A DNA stretch of 64,000 nucleotides from Ochrobactrum sp. Marseille-Q0166 (GCF_014397025.1 NZ_JACJUO010000002.1:1415501-1479500); one strand, 5' to 3'. Positions 46,903 through 55,917 are shown, counted from the first letter of the stretch. Notes: a model not told the origin generated them from the letters alone. Program-made: numbers and translations.

Positions 46903-46955
46903 TTATATATTGTATAATTTCTCAGTTTTATCGCACTTGTATATAGCGAATATAC
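46903..46955. promoter_or_regulatory. Two palindromes in the divergent promoter of the altronate locus
   Basis: TTATA-TATTG-TATAA (46903-46917) and GTATAT-AGCGA-ATATAC (46939-46955) are inverted repeats spaced by about three helical turns between centres. They lie between the FadR-type gene and the tagaturonate-reductase gene and are good candidates for FCD-regulator binding. The exact consensus of this regulator is not known. Confidence 0.5.
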
Positions 46956-47021
46956 GCACAGTGGCTTGACCAATTTTACCCACTGGCTTAGCTATTCAGG
47001 AACTGTTCAAGGGAGGAATAC

Positions 47022-48143
47022 ATGACCGCGCAGCCATCGATTCTACAGTTTGGAACGAGCCGCTTTCTGCTCGGACATGCGGATTTCTTCATCTCGGAAG
47101 CAATGGAAAAAGGTGAAGCGATCGGTACAATCGCCATCGTTCAGACCACATCCAATCCCGAAAGCGCGCGCCGTATTAGCGCGCTCAACAGTGGCGAAGG
47201 CTATCCGGTCATCATCCGCGGATTACGTGACGGCAAGCCCGTTGATGAAAAATATCAGGCAAAAAGCGTGAGTGCCGCCTATTCCGCCCACACCAACTGG
47301 CAAGCTATACGCGCCATTGCCGCACAGGTTCAGGTAATCCTGTCCAATACTGGTGACAAAGGTTTTGAGCTGGATGCAGCTGATGATGTTTCGCTTCTGA
47401 GCGAAACTGACCGCCTGCCGAAAAGCTTTCCCGCCAAGTTGCTTGTGCTGCTGCATCATCGCTGGCAGGTAAACCCAGATGCACCCCTGTCGATTTTTCC
47501 ATGTGAGCTGATCTCGCGCAATGGCGATAAGCTACGCTCGATTATTCTTGATCTTACGGAAAACTGGAGTCTGCCCAGGGCCTTCACACAATGGATTGAA
47601 AGCAATTGTGTTTTTGCCAACAGCCTCGTTGACCGGATTGTATCGGAACCAATTGATCCAGTTGGCGCCATTGCCGAACCCTATGCGATCTGGGCCATTG
47701 AACAGACGGACGGACTCACGCTTCCCTGCATGCATCCAGATATAGTGGTGACGGAAAACCTTGCGCTTTATGAGCGCCTAAAGCTCTATCTGCTTAATCT
47801 CGGCCACAGCTTCATTGCCGAGCAATGGCTCAACGGCAACCGTCCGAAGGATGAAATCGTGCTGGAAGCCATGAATGACGAAACGATCCGCTTTGAACTT
47901 GAAGCGCTTTGGCGCGAAGAAGTTCTGCCGGTCTTCGCCGCTGATGGTCTCGGCAGACAGGCGGAAGCCTATGTTAGTACCGTTCGCGAGCGCTTCCTGA
48001 ACCCGTTCCTCAAACACCGCATCGCGGATATTGCTTCAAACCACGCAGAAAAGAAACAACGCCGCTTTGCTCCGATTATTGCTCGCGCGAAGGAGCTCGG
48101 CCTCAATCTGGAACAGCACCGCCTGAAGACGGCATTAAAATAA
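47022..48143 (+). CDS. uxaB: Tagaturonate reductase-like polyol dehydrogenase (mannitol dehydrogenase family)
   Basis: The 373-residue protein matches the long-chain mannitol dehydrogenase family: ILQFGTSRFLLGHADFFISEA at the N-terminus (NAD part), ILSNTGDKGFEL, and CELISRNGDKLRSIIL near residue 160. The C-terminal lysine-containing motif reads KLYLLNLGHSFIAEQW. UxaB reduces D-tagaturonate to D-altronate with NADH. The start is ATG 47022 with GGGAGGA upstream. Mannonate oxidoreductase is a close alternative; the neighbouring altronate dehydratase favours UxaB. It is divergent from the FadR-type regulator. Confidence 0.85.
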   Translation: MTAQPSILQFGTSRFLLGHADFFISEAMEKGEAIGTIAIVQTTSNPESARRISALNSGEGYPVIIRGLRDGKPVDEKYQAKSVSAAYSAHTNWQAIRAIAAQVQVILSNTGDKGFELDAADDVSLLSETDRLPKSFPAKLLVLLHHRWQVNPDAPLSIFPCELISRNGDKLRSIILDLTENWSLPRAFTQWIESNCVFANSLVDRIVSEPIDPVGAIAEPYAIWAIEQTDGLTLPCMHPDIVVTENLALYERLKLYLLNLGHSFIAEQWLNGNRPKDEIVLEAMNDETIRFELEALWREEVLPVFAADGLGRQAEAYVSTVRERFLNPFLKHRIADIASNHAEKKQRRFAPIIARAKELGLNLEQHRLKTALK

Positions 48144-48217
48144 ACGACACTAAAATACTGCACATATTACGCTGCTGCTGCTAATACCATTGTGCATTAA
48201 TGTGCAAATCATAAAAT

Positions 48218-48250
48218 AACGACGACATCCAAAAAAGATGCCGTCGTTCT
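48218..48250 (+). terminator. Terminator of the tagaturonate-reductase gene
   Basis: AACGACG (48218-48224) pairs with CGTCGTT (48242-48248) and CATC with GATG inside, with one mismatch and a 7-base loop, followed by CTTTATAA. It is 75 bases after the stop codon. Confidence 0.7.
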
Positions 48251-48596
48251 TTATAAATATAAATATGAATGTAGTAAAAAATTATTTTGGCGGCTCTTAA
48301 ATTTGTTTCTGTCCCCTTCAGACTGAGCTTATCCTAAAAGTGCTGGTTATAAAAAAGACGCAAACAAAAGCGCTGCATCTACCATATAACAAACAGCGAA
48401 TATTCAAGTGCATAATTAGTATTTACTAAAATATTCGACGGAACATTTTTTAAAAGTCAAGAAAAACAACATTTAAAAATGATCAGTTTGATAATATGGC
48501 CATGCGCCTATAGCAGCATCGTCAATAAAATGTAAACGGAGTGTCAACAATATATCGCTCACATTACCGTGAAAAACTTAAATATACAATGTAAGT

Positions 48597-48634
48597 TTAA
48601 CGGCTAAATTAAGTTATATTAATTTAGCCGTTAA
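48597..48634. repeat. 16-pair perfect palindrome behind the pseudoazurin gene
   Basis: TTAACGGCTAAATTAA (48597-48612) and TTAATTTAGCCGTTAA (48619-48634) are exact complements with a 6-base loop, 9 bases from the pseudoazurin stop codon. No U-tract follows on either strand. It may protect mRNA or act as a weak terminator. Confidence 0.7.
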
Positions 48635-48642
48635 GAATTTAT

Positions 48643-49092
48643 CTATTCGGAAGACGATTCAAACAAGTCTTCAAAACGCGCCTTTGCGCGAGCGGGAAAT
48701 TTCACTTCACGATAACTTGGCGGAAGCTCTACATCACCCACTTTAATTAGCATCACCATACCCATGCCATAGTGTGGTGAACATTTGATGCCGTAAAAGC
48801 CCGCCTGATCAAAAGTCACTTCGATCTCTTCGTTTATCTTGCCCTTAAAGCCCGGATGCCCCTCTGGAACCATCCCATCAACCGTCGCTGCGTTATGGCT
48901 CTTGTGGGTCGCAATGAATTTCACTTTATCGCCCGGTGCTAACTTCAAGAAATCCGGCTCGAAAACCATTGAGCCTTTTTCACCACGGTTCATCATCTTG
49001 ACTTCAAACATTTCAGCTAAAGCTGGAAATGCAGAAGCAACCGTCAACGCGACGGCCAGGAAAAATCGTTTGCACATCGTCATACCAATCAT
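48643..49092 (-). CDS. Pseudoazurin (type 1 copper protein)
   Basis: The 149-residue protein has a signal peptide (cut after FPALA) and a cupredoxin fold with the four copper ligands: His in THKSHNAAT, then Cys, His and Met in YGIKCSPHYGMGMVM. Pseudoazurins carry electrons in the periplasm, classically to copper nitrite reductase. The ATG at 49092 is two bases after the stop of the ATPase gene, so it is probably read from the riboswitch-controlled operon; ATG codons at residues 4 and 6 are alternatives. No denitrification gene is in the window. Confidence 0.9.
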   Translation of the reverse strand: MIGMTMCKRFFLAVALTVASAFPALAEMFEVKMMNRGEKGSMVFEPDFLKLAPGDKVKFIATHKSHNAATVDGMVPEGHPGFKGKINEEIEVTFDQAGFYGIKCSPHYGMGMVMLIKVGDVELPPSYREVKFPARAKARFEDLFESSSE

Positions 49093-49094
49093 GT

Positions 49095-49889
49095 TTATGC
49101 GGATTGTTTTAACTCAAGTTTGGGCTGGCCAGGTGCCCGATAACGAATATGGCAGCCATCAACGCCATGATATTCAACATCGACCTCGACACGGAAAACG
49201 TTACGGATACATTCGGCCCGCAGTACTTCACGTGGCGTCCCAAGCGCGACAAGCCGCCCCTGGTTCATGACTGCTATTCGGTCACAAAACATGGCCGCGT
49301 GATTGAGATCATGCAGTGCAGCCACAACGGTCAGTTTCTGGCGTCGGACCAGATCGAGAAGCCCGATCTGATGGCCGATATCAAGATGGTTTGTAGGTTC
49401 ATCCAGCAACAGGATTTGCGGCTCCTGTGCGAGCGCACGTGCGATATGCACACGCTGGCGTTCACCGCCTGAAAGCGTGTGCCAGTAACGCTCAGCCAAA
49501 TGTGTCATATCGACATTGGCCAGCGCGTGATCAACGATTGCATCATCCGTGGAAGACCACGGCGACAGTGCACCGAGATAAGGTGTTCGTCCCAACTCCA
49601 CAGCCTGCCTCGCGGTAATGCGATCAGTCGTGGCTGCCTGTTGCTCAACCAGTGCCAGCTTGCGGGCAATCTCGCGGCGATTGAGTTTCTGGATCGGTGT
49701 CCCACAAAGCTTTACTTCGCCCGAATGGCACCGACGTACACCGGACAAGAGTGAAAGAAAGCTGGTTTTGCCTGAGCCGTTCGGTCCAATAATGCCAAGA
49801 AACTCACCTTCTTTGACGCCAAGCGATACGTCGCGAAGGATGTCCACTCCGCCCGCCGACCAGCCCACACTCTGGGTTGAAAGCATCAT
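49095..49889 (-). CDS. btuD: Vitamin B12-type ABC transporter ATPase
   Basis: The 264-residue protein has Walker A GPNGSGKTS, signature LSGGERQRVHIARAL, Walker B ILLLDEPTNHLD and the H-loop (VVAALHDLNHA), as in the FecE/BtuD/HmuV class. The ATG 49889 overlaps the permease stop. Because the operon leader is a cobalamin riboswitch, B12 or another corrinoid is the likely cargo. Confidence 0.88.
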   Translation of the reverse strand: MMLSTQSVGWSAGGVDILRDVSLGVKEGEFLGIIGPNGSGKTSFLSLLSGVRRCHSGEVKLCGTPIQKLNRREIARKLALVEQQAATTDRITARQAVELGRTPYLGALSPWSSTDDAIVDHALANVDMTHLAERYWHTLSGGERQRVHIARALAQEPQILLLDEPTNHLDIGHQIGLLDLVRRQKLTVVAALHDLNHAAMFCDRIAVMNQGRLVALGTPREVLRAECIRNVFRVEVDVEYHGVDGCHIRYRAPGQPKLELKQSA

Positions 49890-50941
49890 GACTGCGCCCT
49901 CCTTTGTCCAAGCAGAAATGCAAAGGCGGGAGCGCCGAACAAAGCGGTAATAACGCCGATTGGCAGAACCTGTCCGGGAATGATGGTACGCGAAAGAATA
50001 TCGGCAATGATCATGAAAATCGCCCCGATGAGAGCTGACGCAGGTAACAACCGCCCGTGACGAACACCAACGACCATGCGAGCAGCATGCGGAATGACCA
50101 GACCGATAAAGCCGATGGAACCGACAATTGAAACCATGGCTGCCGTCATCATCGCACTGACGCCAATTAGCACAGCATAGACGCGACGCACTGGAATACC
50201 CAGCGATGCAGCTGATTCCGACCCAAAGGTGAAAGCATCAAGTGCACGCGCGTGCCACAAGCAAATCGCAAGCCCGATGAGGCAGGCAGGTAAGGCCAAG
50301 GTTACATCGCTCCATCGGACACCAGAAAGATTGCCCAAAAGCCAGAACATTATACCGCGCGCCTGTTCCGCATTCGCCGATTTCGTTACGATGAAGGAGG
50401 TCATCGCATTGAATAGTTGGGAGCCCGCAATACCAGCAAGAATTATCGAACTGTTGCCCCTACCCGCCCTTACAGCGAGCAAAGCGATAAGCGAGAAAGC
50501 GATAATCGCGCCAAAGAAAGCACCCACTGACATTGAAAGCATACCAGCGCCAACACCAAGGATAGCAACACCGACCGCCCCCGTTGAGGCCCCAGCGGAA
50601 ATGCCGAGAATGTAGGGGTCAGCCAGCGAGTTGCGCAGCAGCGACTGCAGAACAACCCCGGAAATAGCGAGTGCGGCTCCGCAGCAAGCGGCGACCACGG
50701 CACGGCTGAGACGATAGCTCCATACAATGCCTTCATCGATGGGAGCTATCGGGTAGCCAGCATGCCAGACGCGGTTGGCGATTGTTTTCGCCACCACATC
50801 GAGAGGAATGGACGTCTCGCCAATGGCAGCGCCCAGCCACAGCGCTCCAAGTAGCAGGATAAGCGCCAGAACAGCAAAAAATGTTCTGGAACGACTGCCT
50901 CTTGATACTAAAATCCCGGCTGTGGCCGTGCGTATTGTCAC
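49886..50941 (-). CDS. btuC: Vitamin B12-type ABC transporter permease
   Basis: The 351-residue protein belongs to the FecCD/BtuC permeases: about ten hydrophobic segments, SGVVLQSLLRNSLADPYILGISAGAS near residue 100 and GFIGLVIPHAAR near residue 290. It starts at a GTG (50941) in GTGA overlap with the stop of the binding-protein gene. Confidence 0.9.
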   Translation of the reverse strand: MTIRTATAGILVSRGSRSRTFFAVLALILLLGALWLGAAIGETSIPLDVVAKTIANRVWHAGYPIAPIDEGIVWSYRLSRAVVAACCGAALAISGVVLQSLLRNSLADPYILGISAGASTGAVGVAILGVGAGMLSMSVGAFFGAIIAFSLIALLAVRAGRGNSSIILAGIAGSQLFNAMTSFIVTKSANAEQARGIMFWLLGNLSGVRWSDVTLALPACLIGLAICLWHARALDAFTFGSESAASLGIPVRRVYAVLIGVSAMMTAAMVSIVGSIGFIGLVIPHAARMVVGVRHGRLLPASALIGAIFMIIADILSRTIIPGQVLPIGVITALFGAPAFAFLLGQRRAQS

Positions 50942-51966
50942 TTGTTGAGACCCGAAGCTGCAATGGCGTCCGCCAGCGTTTCAATGCCTTCGATAGTGCG
51001 GATGGTCGGGTTCATCGCCTGCGCATCCATATCGAAGACGTAGCCCTCCTTGACGGCTGGCATCAAGCTTGCAACCGGATCCGTCTTCAGGAATTCACGC
51101 TTCACCGCCACATCATCCGCAGGGAAACGACGACGATCCATTGCACCCGCAATGATCATTGTCGGATTTGCCTTGGCGATGGTTTCCCAGCCAACGGTCG
51201 GCCATTCTTCTTCACTGTCGATGATATTGTTGATCCCAAGCGTTTTCAGGATGTAGGCCGGAGCACCATTCTTGCCTGCAACATAAGGATCAATGTCAAG
51301 CTCTGCACTGGAGAACCAGACAACAGCAGAAAGTTTGCCATCGCCCGATGCGATCTTCTTGCGTGCTGCTTCTTCACGCGCTTTCAGATCAGCCACGACC
51401 TGAGCACCACGGTCTTGTACGTTGAAAATCTGCGCCAGTTCTTCAATTTCCTGATAGACCTGATCCATCGTGAAAGCGTCATGACGCACGCCATCCCCCC
51501 CATCCGAATTGTCTTTTCCAATGCAATCGGCTGGTGACGTGTAAACGGGAACGCCCAGTTCTTCGAACTGTTCGGCTTTTGCTACAACACCTTCCGGTCC
51601 AATCTGCCATTGGAACTGATTGGCAACGAGGTCCGGTTTTTCGGCCAGAATGCTCTCGAAGCTCGGATCATTATCGGCAAGGCGCTTTACCTTGGCATTG
51701 GCTTCTTCATAACCTTTAAGAACCGGTCCGACCCACAAAGCAGTGCCGACCATCTTGTCGCCAAGTCCCAGAAGATACAAAATCTCTGCACTGCTCTGAC
51801 CAACTGCCACAGCGCGCTCTGGAGCATGCTTGAAAGTCACGTCCCGTGCACAGTTCTTGAGCGTCAGCGGATACTGCGTTTCTGCTGCCTGAGCGGAAAA
51901 GCCGGTTGCAATAAGGGTGGCCGCGCCTACGAGTGCGCCAAACGGCATCTTGCCGATAAACTTCAT
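50938..51966 (-). CDS. btuF: Vitamin B12-type ABC transporter periplasmic binding protein
   Basis: The 342-residue protein has a signal peptide (cut near SAQA-AET, residue 28) and a BtuF/FhuD-type helical-backbone fold (RAVAVGQSSAEILYLLGLGDKMVG, and GWETIAKANPTMIIAG). The start is ATG 51966 with GGGGA just ahead; an upstream in-frame extension has no support. It is the first gene after the cobalamin riboswitch. An iron or other metal chelate is an alternative ligand, but the riboswitch favours corrinoids. Confidence 0.88.
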   Translation of the reverse strand: MKFIGKMPFGALVGAATLIATGFSAQAAETQYPLTLKNCARDVTFKHAPERAVAVGQSSAEILYLLGLGDKMVGTALWVGPVLKGYEEANAKVKRLADNDPSFESILAEKPDLVANQFQWQIGPEGVVAKAEQFEELGVPVYTSPADCIGKDNSDGGDGVRHDAFTMDQVYQEIEELAQIFNVQDRGAQVVADLKAREEAARKKIASGDGKLSAVVWFSSAELDIDPYVAGKNGAPAYILKTLGINNIIDSEEEWPTVGWETIAKANPTMIIAGAMDRRRFPADDVAVKREFLKTDPVASLMPAVKEGYVFDMDAQAMNPTIRTIEGIETLADAIAASGLNK

Positions 51967-52148
51967 TTTAATCCCCGAAATGATGTGAGAAAGCCGTATC
52001 AAACAGCGGAAGCGATCCGGCGCGTGAAGAAGACGGACATATCCGGGGATATGAATGACGAGGAAAAGCGACGTCTTGCGACGCTAAAAGCTGTCATAAC
52101 CAACTCCTGCTCCGGGCATCCCCGCCCGTGACAATGGACAACGTTAGA

Positions 52149-52375
52149 CGGCAGGTCTCCTGGCTCACGAATATCCGCCGTCCACCTGCCTTCCCGAGCT
52201 TTTTGAATAGGCTCAGTGGCATGACGCTTGATGCGTCACGAGGATGAACGGCAATCCGCTTACAGTTGCGGGGGCAGCCACGGTCTCGGTCCCTTTTGGG
52301 TCGTCCTCACCGTGTTCCCTATTAATCCCCTTCACTCTCGGTCGGGGAACCGTCGCAACCCTATTACGTGTTGAA
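52149..52375 (-). ncRNA. Cobalamin riboswitch upstream of the btuFCD-type operon
   Basis: Read on the minus strand the diagnostic blocks appear in order: GGTGAGGACGACCC, GCTGCCCCCGCAACTGTAAG, the B12 box GCCACTG...CGGGAAGGC, and the closing GAGCCAGGAGACCTGCC. It ends about 180 bases before btuF, with room for the expression platform. It should reduce import when adenosylcobalamin is plentiful. Confidence 0.96.
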
Positions 52376-52510
52376 CCTGAGGCGGTCAAGCGACAGGAAC
52401 ACCTAAATCCATTATAAAAAATTGGTTAGACTTTAAGCTAATACTTCGGATCTTAAACAGTCCGGCGCTGGCATATTGTAAATCCCTGCTGTAGTCTTCA
52501 AATCGGGAAG

Positions 52511-52536
52511 CTCTGCTTGGGAAGCAGAGTTTTTTT
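52511..52536 (+). terminator. Terminator-like hairpin in the tctC leader
   Basis: CTCTGCTT (52511-52518) and AAGCAGAG (52522-52529) form a perfect 8-pair stem with a GGG loop followed by TTTTTTT. It lies 60 bases before tctC on the same strand. Two more small hairpins follow (GCTGTC/GACAGC and AATGCAC/GTGCATT). Either it ends a short upstream RNA or it works as an attenuator of tctCBA. Confidence 0.7.
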
Positions 52537-52596
52537 GAGGAGAGCTGTCCAAAAGACAGCAGAAAAATGCACGCTAAGTGCATTAATGGAGGATTT

Positions 52597-53547
52597 ATGC
52601 GTAAATGGATTCTGGCCATTTCGTCGGTGGCAGCGCTTGCAATGACGGGTGCAACCTGGGCGGCGGACTATAAGGTATTGGCTCCAGCGGCACCGGGCGG
52701 CGGCTGGGATCAGACAGCGCGCACCATGCAGAACGTACTCCAGGACGAAAAGATTTCCGGCAGTGTTCAGGTCATTAACGTTCCGGGCGCTGGCGGCACA
52801 ATCGGTCTGGCACAGTTCGTCAACCAGAACAAAGGCGACCCAAGCCAGCTTATCGTTGGTGGTTATGTCATGGTCGGCGCGATTTTGACCAACAATTCAC
52901 CGGTCAATCTTGACGCGATTACGCCAATTGCCCGTCTCACCGGTGAATATGAAGCCATCGTTGTACCGGCATCGTCCGACATTCAGAACCTCGGCGATCT
53001 TGTCGCCAAGCTCAAGACTGATCCAGGCTCCGTTTCCTGGGGCGGTGGCTCGGCAGGCGGTACGGATCACATCACTGCTGGCCTTTTTGCCAAGGCCGCA
53101 GGTGTTGACCCAACGAAAGTCAATTATATCGCCTTTTCAGGTGGTGGCGAAGCACTTGCTGCTATTCTCGGCAATCAGGTGACAGTTGGCATTTCCGGTT
53201 ATGGCGAGTTCGACCCGCAAATCAAGGCTGGTACGCTCCGCGTGATCGGAATTTCCAGTGATGAACGCGTGGAGGGCATTGATGCTCCAACCTTCAAGGA
53301 AGGGGGCGTCGACGTTTCAATCCAGAACTGGCGCATGGTTGGTGCTGCACCGGCAATCACTGCTGAACAGGAAGCTGCAATCAACGCAGACATCGAAAAG
53401 ATGGTGAAATCGGAATCCTGGCAGAAGGCTCTCAAGGATAAGGGCTGGGCCGACACCTATCTTGCGGGCGATGCTTTCAAAGAGCAGCTCAAGAAAGATG
53501 TTGCTTCCACTGAAACGATCCTCAAGGAAATCGGTCTCGTCAAATGA
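52597..53547 (+). CDS. tctC: Tripartite tricarboxylate transporter binding protein, TctC
   Basis: The 316-residue protein has a signal peptide (cut near TWA-ADY, residue 23) and the Bug/TctC fold: VLAPAAPGGGWDQTARTMQ near residue 28, and VPGAGGTIGLAQFVN. It catches a carboxylic acid in the periplasm. The start is ATG 52597 with GGAGG ahead. The stop overlaps tctB by four bases. Confidence 0.93.
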   Translation: MRKWILAISSVAALAMTGATWAADYKVLAPAAPGGGWDQTARTMQNVLQDEKISGSVQVINVPGAGGTIGLAQFVNQNKGDPSQLIVGGYVMVGAILTNNSPVNLDAITPIARLTGEYEAIVVPASSDIQNLGDLVAKLKTDPGSVSWGGGSAGGTDHITAGLFAKAAGVDPTKVNYIAFSGGGEALAAILGNQVTVGISGYGEFDPQIKAGTLRVIGISSDERVEGIDAPTFKEGGVDVSIQNWRMVGAAPAITAEQEAAINADIEKMVKSESWQKALKDKGWADTYLAGDAFKEQLKKDVASTETILKEIGLVK

Positions 53548-54041
53548 CAGGATCTGAACAGCATGGAGAGCGCCGTTCCGCTGGAACGGCGCCTGACTAC
53601 GCCGCTCTTGTCATAGCCTTTATCCTTGCTGCCGTTGCCATTGCAATTGCATGGTCCACCGCCTATGGCAACAATGTGCTGTCCTACTCACCCGTAGGGC
53701 CTAAAACCGTGCCTTATATTATTGCGGCCGGGCTGTTCATGTTGTCAATTTGGACAGTCGTCAGCGCTTTGAAGGGCGAGTTTCCCGAACGCGAGCATCA
53801 GGAAATTGCGCCCATGGCGTGGATTGTCGGTGGTCTGGTCGTTCAGATGCTGACCATGAAAACCATGGGATTTTCAATCGCAACGGGCTTGCTTTTTGCA
53901 GCAACGGCGCGCGGATTCGGCTATCGCAAATTCTGGATAAGCGTGCCTGTCGGTATCGTCTTTGCATTCATCATCTGGTTCATTTTTGCGCGCGGCCTGC
54001 AGCTTTCGCTGCCTTCGGGCTGGCTTGAACAATTCGTTTAA
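53544..54041 (+). CDS. tctB: Tripartite tricarboxylate transporter small permease, TctB
   Basis: The 165-residue protein has four hydrophobic segments and the TctB features [19 protein letters not shown] and [20 protein letters not shown]. It starts in ATGA overlap with tctC and is 11 bases before tctA. Confidence 0.9.
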   Translation: MTGSEQHGERRSAGTAPDYAALVIAFILAAVAIAIAWSTAYGNNVLSYSPVGPKTVPYIIAAGLFMLSIWTVVSALKGEFPEREHQEIAPMAWIVGGLVVQMLTMKTMGFSIATGLLFAATARGFGYRKFWISVPVGIVFAFIIWFIFARGLQLSLPSGWLEQFV

Positions 54042-54052
54042 GGCGAAAGATC

Positions 54053-55597
54053 ATGGATACAGTCAATCTCCTCGCGAGTGGTCTTCTGGTAGCACTTGAA
54101 CCGGCGAACCTCATTTATGCGCTAATTGGCGTAACACTTGGTACGGCTGTTGGCGTGCTACCGGGCATCGGCCCAGCACTTACAGTGGCGTTGCTCCTGC
54201 CCGTCACCTATAAACTCGACCCTGCCGGATCTCTGATCATGTTTGCCGGTATTTATTATGGCGGCATGTATGGTGGATCGACAACCTCGATCCTCTTAAA
54301 TACGCCCGGAGAAAGCGCTTCCATCGTCACGGCATTGGAGGGCAATAAAATGGCCCGAGCGGGACGCGGCGGACCAGCCCTAGCAACGGCCGCAATCGGC
54401 TCGTTTATCGCTGGTCTGATTGCCACGCTTGCTCTCGCATTCGTCGCTCCTTGGGTGGTGAAATTCGCTCTCTCCTTCGGTCCTTCGGAATATTTCGCGC
54501 TGATGCTGCTCGCTTTCATGACCGTCTCGGCGGCTTTTGGCGATTCAACGCTGCGCGGTCTCACTTCGCTTTTCATCGGGTTGACGCTTGGTCTTATCGG
54601 CATCGATCAGCTGACCGGACAAGCGCGTCTCGTCATGGGCACACCGAACCTGCTTGATGGGATCAATGTTACCACTCTTGCGGTAGCGCTGTTTGCTATC
54701 GGTGAGACCTTGGCGGTGGTTTCGAAGAAGCTTAGTCCCGACGACGAAGTGATCGCCGTCAAAGGCTCGGTCTGGATGACCAAGAATGACTGGAAGCGCT
54801 CGTGGATGCCATGGCTGCGCGGAACGGCAATTGGCTTCCCGATTGGGGCCATGCCAGCGGGCGGTGCGGACGTTTCAAGCTTCCTGTCTTATTCGGCAGA
54901 ACGCCAGTTCTCCAAACATCCGGAAGAGTTTGGGAAAGGCGCGATTGAAGGCGTTGCAGGGCCAGAAGCCGCCAACAACGCATCGGCTGCGGGTACACTC
55001 GTACCACTGCTGACACTTGGCCTTCCAACCACCGCAACAGCTGCAATCATGCTGGCTGGTTTTCAACAATTCGGCTTGCAGCCGGGACCATTGCTTTTTG
55101 TCACCAACGCACCTCTCGTTTGGGGGCTCGTCGCAAGTCTTTTAGTCGCCAATCTGATGCTGTTGGTGCTGAACCTGCCGCTGATTGGCCTGTGGGTAAA
55201 GATGCTCACCATACCGCGCCACTGGCTTTATGCTGGCATTCTGGTCTTCGCGACCCTTGGCACTATCGGTGCCAACGCATCGACATCGATCCTATTCGGT
55301 ATTCCTGTATCGTTTGAACTGGGTCTGCTTCTGGCTTTCGGTTTGCTTGGCTATGTGCTCCGCCGCTTCTCATACCCGATCGCGCCGGTTGTTGTGGGCC
55401 TGATCCTCGGACCCATGGCAGAGAAAAGTCTGCGTCAAGCATTGCAGATAAGTCAGGGTAACCCGATGACACTCATAAATTCATGGGTATCGATAACATT
55501 GATCGCACTGGCAATTGCTGCTGTGATTATACCCATGATTATGCGGCGGCGTGGCAAAGGCGATTTGCTCAAGCAAATGGCGACTGACGAAGACTAG
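54053..55597 (+). CDS. tctA: Tripartite tricarboxylate transporter large permease, TctA
   Basis: The 514-residue protein has about twelve hydrophobic segments. The two TctA signature regions are visible: [21 protein letters not shown] near residue 30 and [21 protein letters not shown] near residue 315, along with [18 protein letters not shown]. It carries out sodium- or proton-driven uptake of a di- or tricarboxylate bound by TctC. No TctDE sensor pair lies beside it. Confidence 0.94.
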   Translation: MDTVNLLASGLLVALEPANLIYALIGVTLGTAVGVLPGIGPALTVALLLPVTYKLDPAGSLIMFAGIYYGGMYGGSTTSILLNTPGESASIVTALEGNKMARAGRGGPALATAAIGSFIAGLIATLALAFVAPWVVKFALSFGPSEYFALMLLAFMTVSAAFGDSTLRGLTSLFIGLTLGLIGIDQLTGQARLVMGTPNLLDGINVTTLAVALFAIGETLAVVSKKLSPDDEVIAVKGSVWMTKNDWKRSWMPWLRGTAIGFPIGAMPAGGADVSSFLSYSAERQFSKHPEEFGKGAIEGVAGPEAANNASAAGTLVPLLTLGLPTTATAAIMLAGFQQFGLQPGPLLFVTNAPLVWGLVASLLVANLMLLVLNLPLIGLWVKMLTIPRHWLYAGILVFATLGTIGANASTSILFGIPVSFELGLLLAFGLLGYVLRRFSYPIAPVVVGLILGPMAEKSLRQALQISQGNPMTLINSWVSITLIALAIAAVIIPMIMRRRGKGDLLKQMATDED

Positions 55598-55697
55598 AGC
55601 ATTTTCTGTTTTAATTGAGTCATTGGAGGTGCTCTATCCCTTTGTTTTTAAGTGCATCTTGTTCCGAAAAATGCTCGGCACTTTTCTCGATGCACTC
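55598..55697. repeat. Dispersed repeat copy B
   Basis: Starting at the tctA stop codon, AGAGCATTTTCTG...TGCTCT is followed by GTGCATCTTGTTCCGAAAAA and a pairing ACTTTTCTCGATGCAC. The second half forms a palindrome closely similar to copies at 42362 and 56388. Such short repeats are common between genes in Brucella-type genomes. Confidence 0.55.
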
Positions 55698-55706
55698 CAA
55701 AAGCAA

Positions 55707-55730
55707 AAAGCCCCGGAAAACCAGGGCTTT
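55707..55730 (-). terminator. Terminator of the small DUF1127-like gene
   Basis: AAAGCCC (55707-55713) pairs with GGGCTTT (55724-55730); on the minus strand it is followed by TTGCTTTTGG. It lies 22 bases behind the stop codon at 55753. Confidence 0.75.
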
Positions 55731-55752
55731 ACTTCAATAAAAAACTGTAAAC

Positions 55753-55917
55753 TTAGTCGAGGATCTTGCGGAACTGAGCCACGTCAATGCCGAGCGTCTC
55801 AAGGTCTTTTGCCATTGGCTGATGGCCAACACGCAGAGCACCTGACGCACAAACAGCACTACCAAATTGCGCAAAAGCACGACCGAAACGATTATTAAAG
55901 CGGGCAAACATTTTCAT
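55753..55917 (-). CDS. Small DUF1127-like protein
   Basis: The 54-residue frame has ATG at 55917 and a second ATG two codons later (55911) that fits the GGAG ribosome site better. The sequence is basic and aromatic at the N-terminus (MFARFNNRFGRAFAQFG), then RVGHQPMAKDLETLGIDVAQFRKILD, which resembles the DLxxLGI part of DUF1127 proteins. It has its own terminator, which supports a real transcript. Family assignment is tentative. Confidence 0.6.
   Translation of the reverse strand: MKMFARFNNRFGRAFAQFGSAVCASGALRVGHQPMAKDLETLGIDVAQFRKILD

Larger units (their letters stand above)
48144..48642. other. 499-base AT-rich intergenic region
   Basis: No protein gene is credible. It contains a terminator-like hairpin (48218-48250) behind the tagaturonate-reductase gene and a long palindrome (48597-48634) behind the pseudoazurin gene. 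The middle (48255-48590) is AT-rich with nothing definite. Confidence 0.6.

Noticed and set aside
52385..52510. Possible tRNA or tRNA-like fold before tctC
   Set aside because: A TTCAAATC string suggested a T-loop, but no complete cloverleaf could be made.
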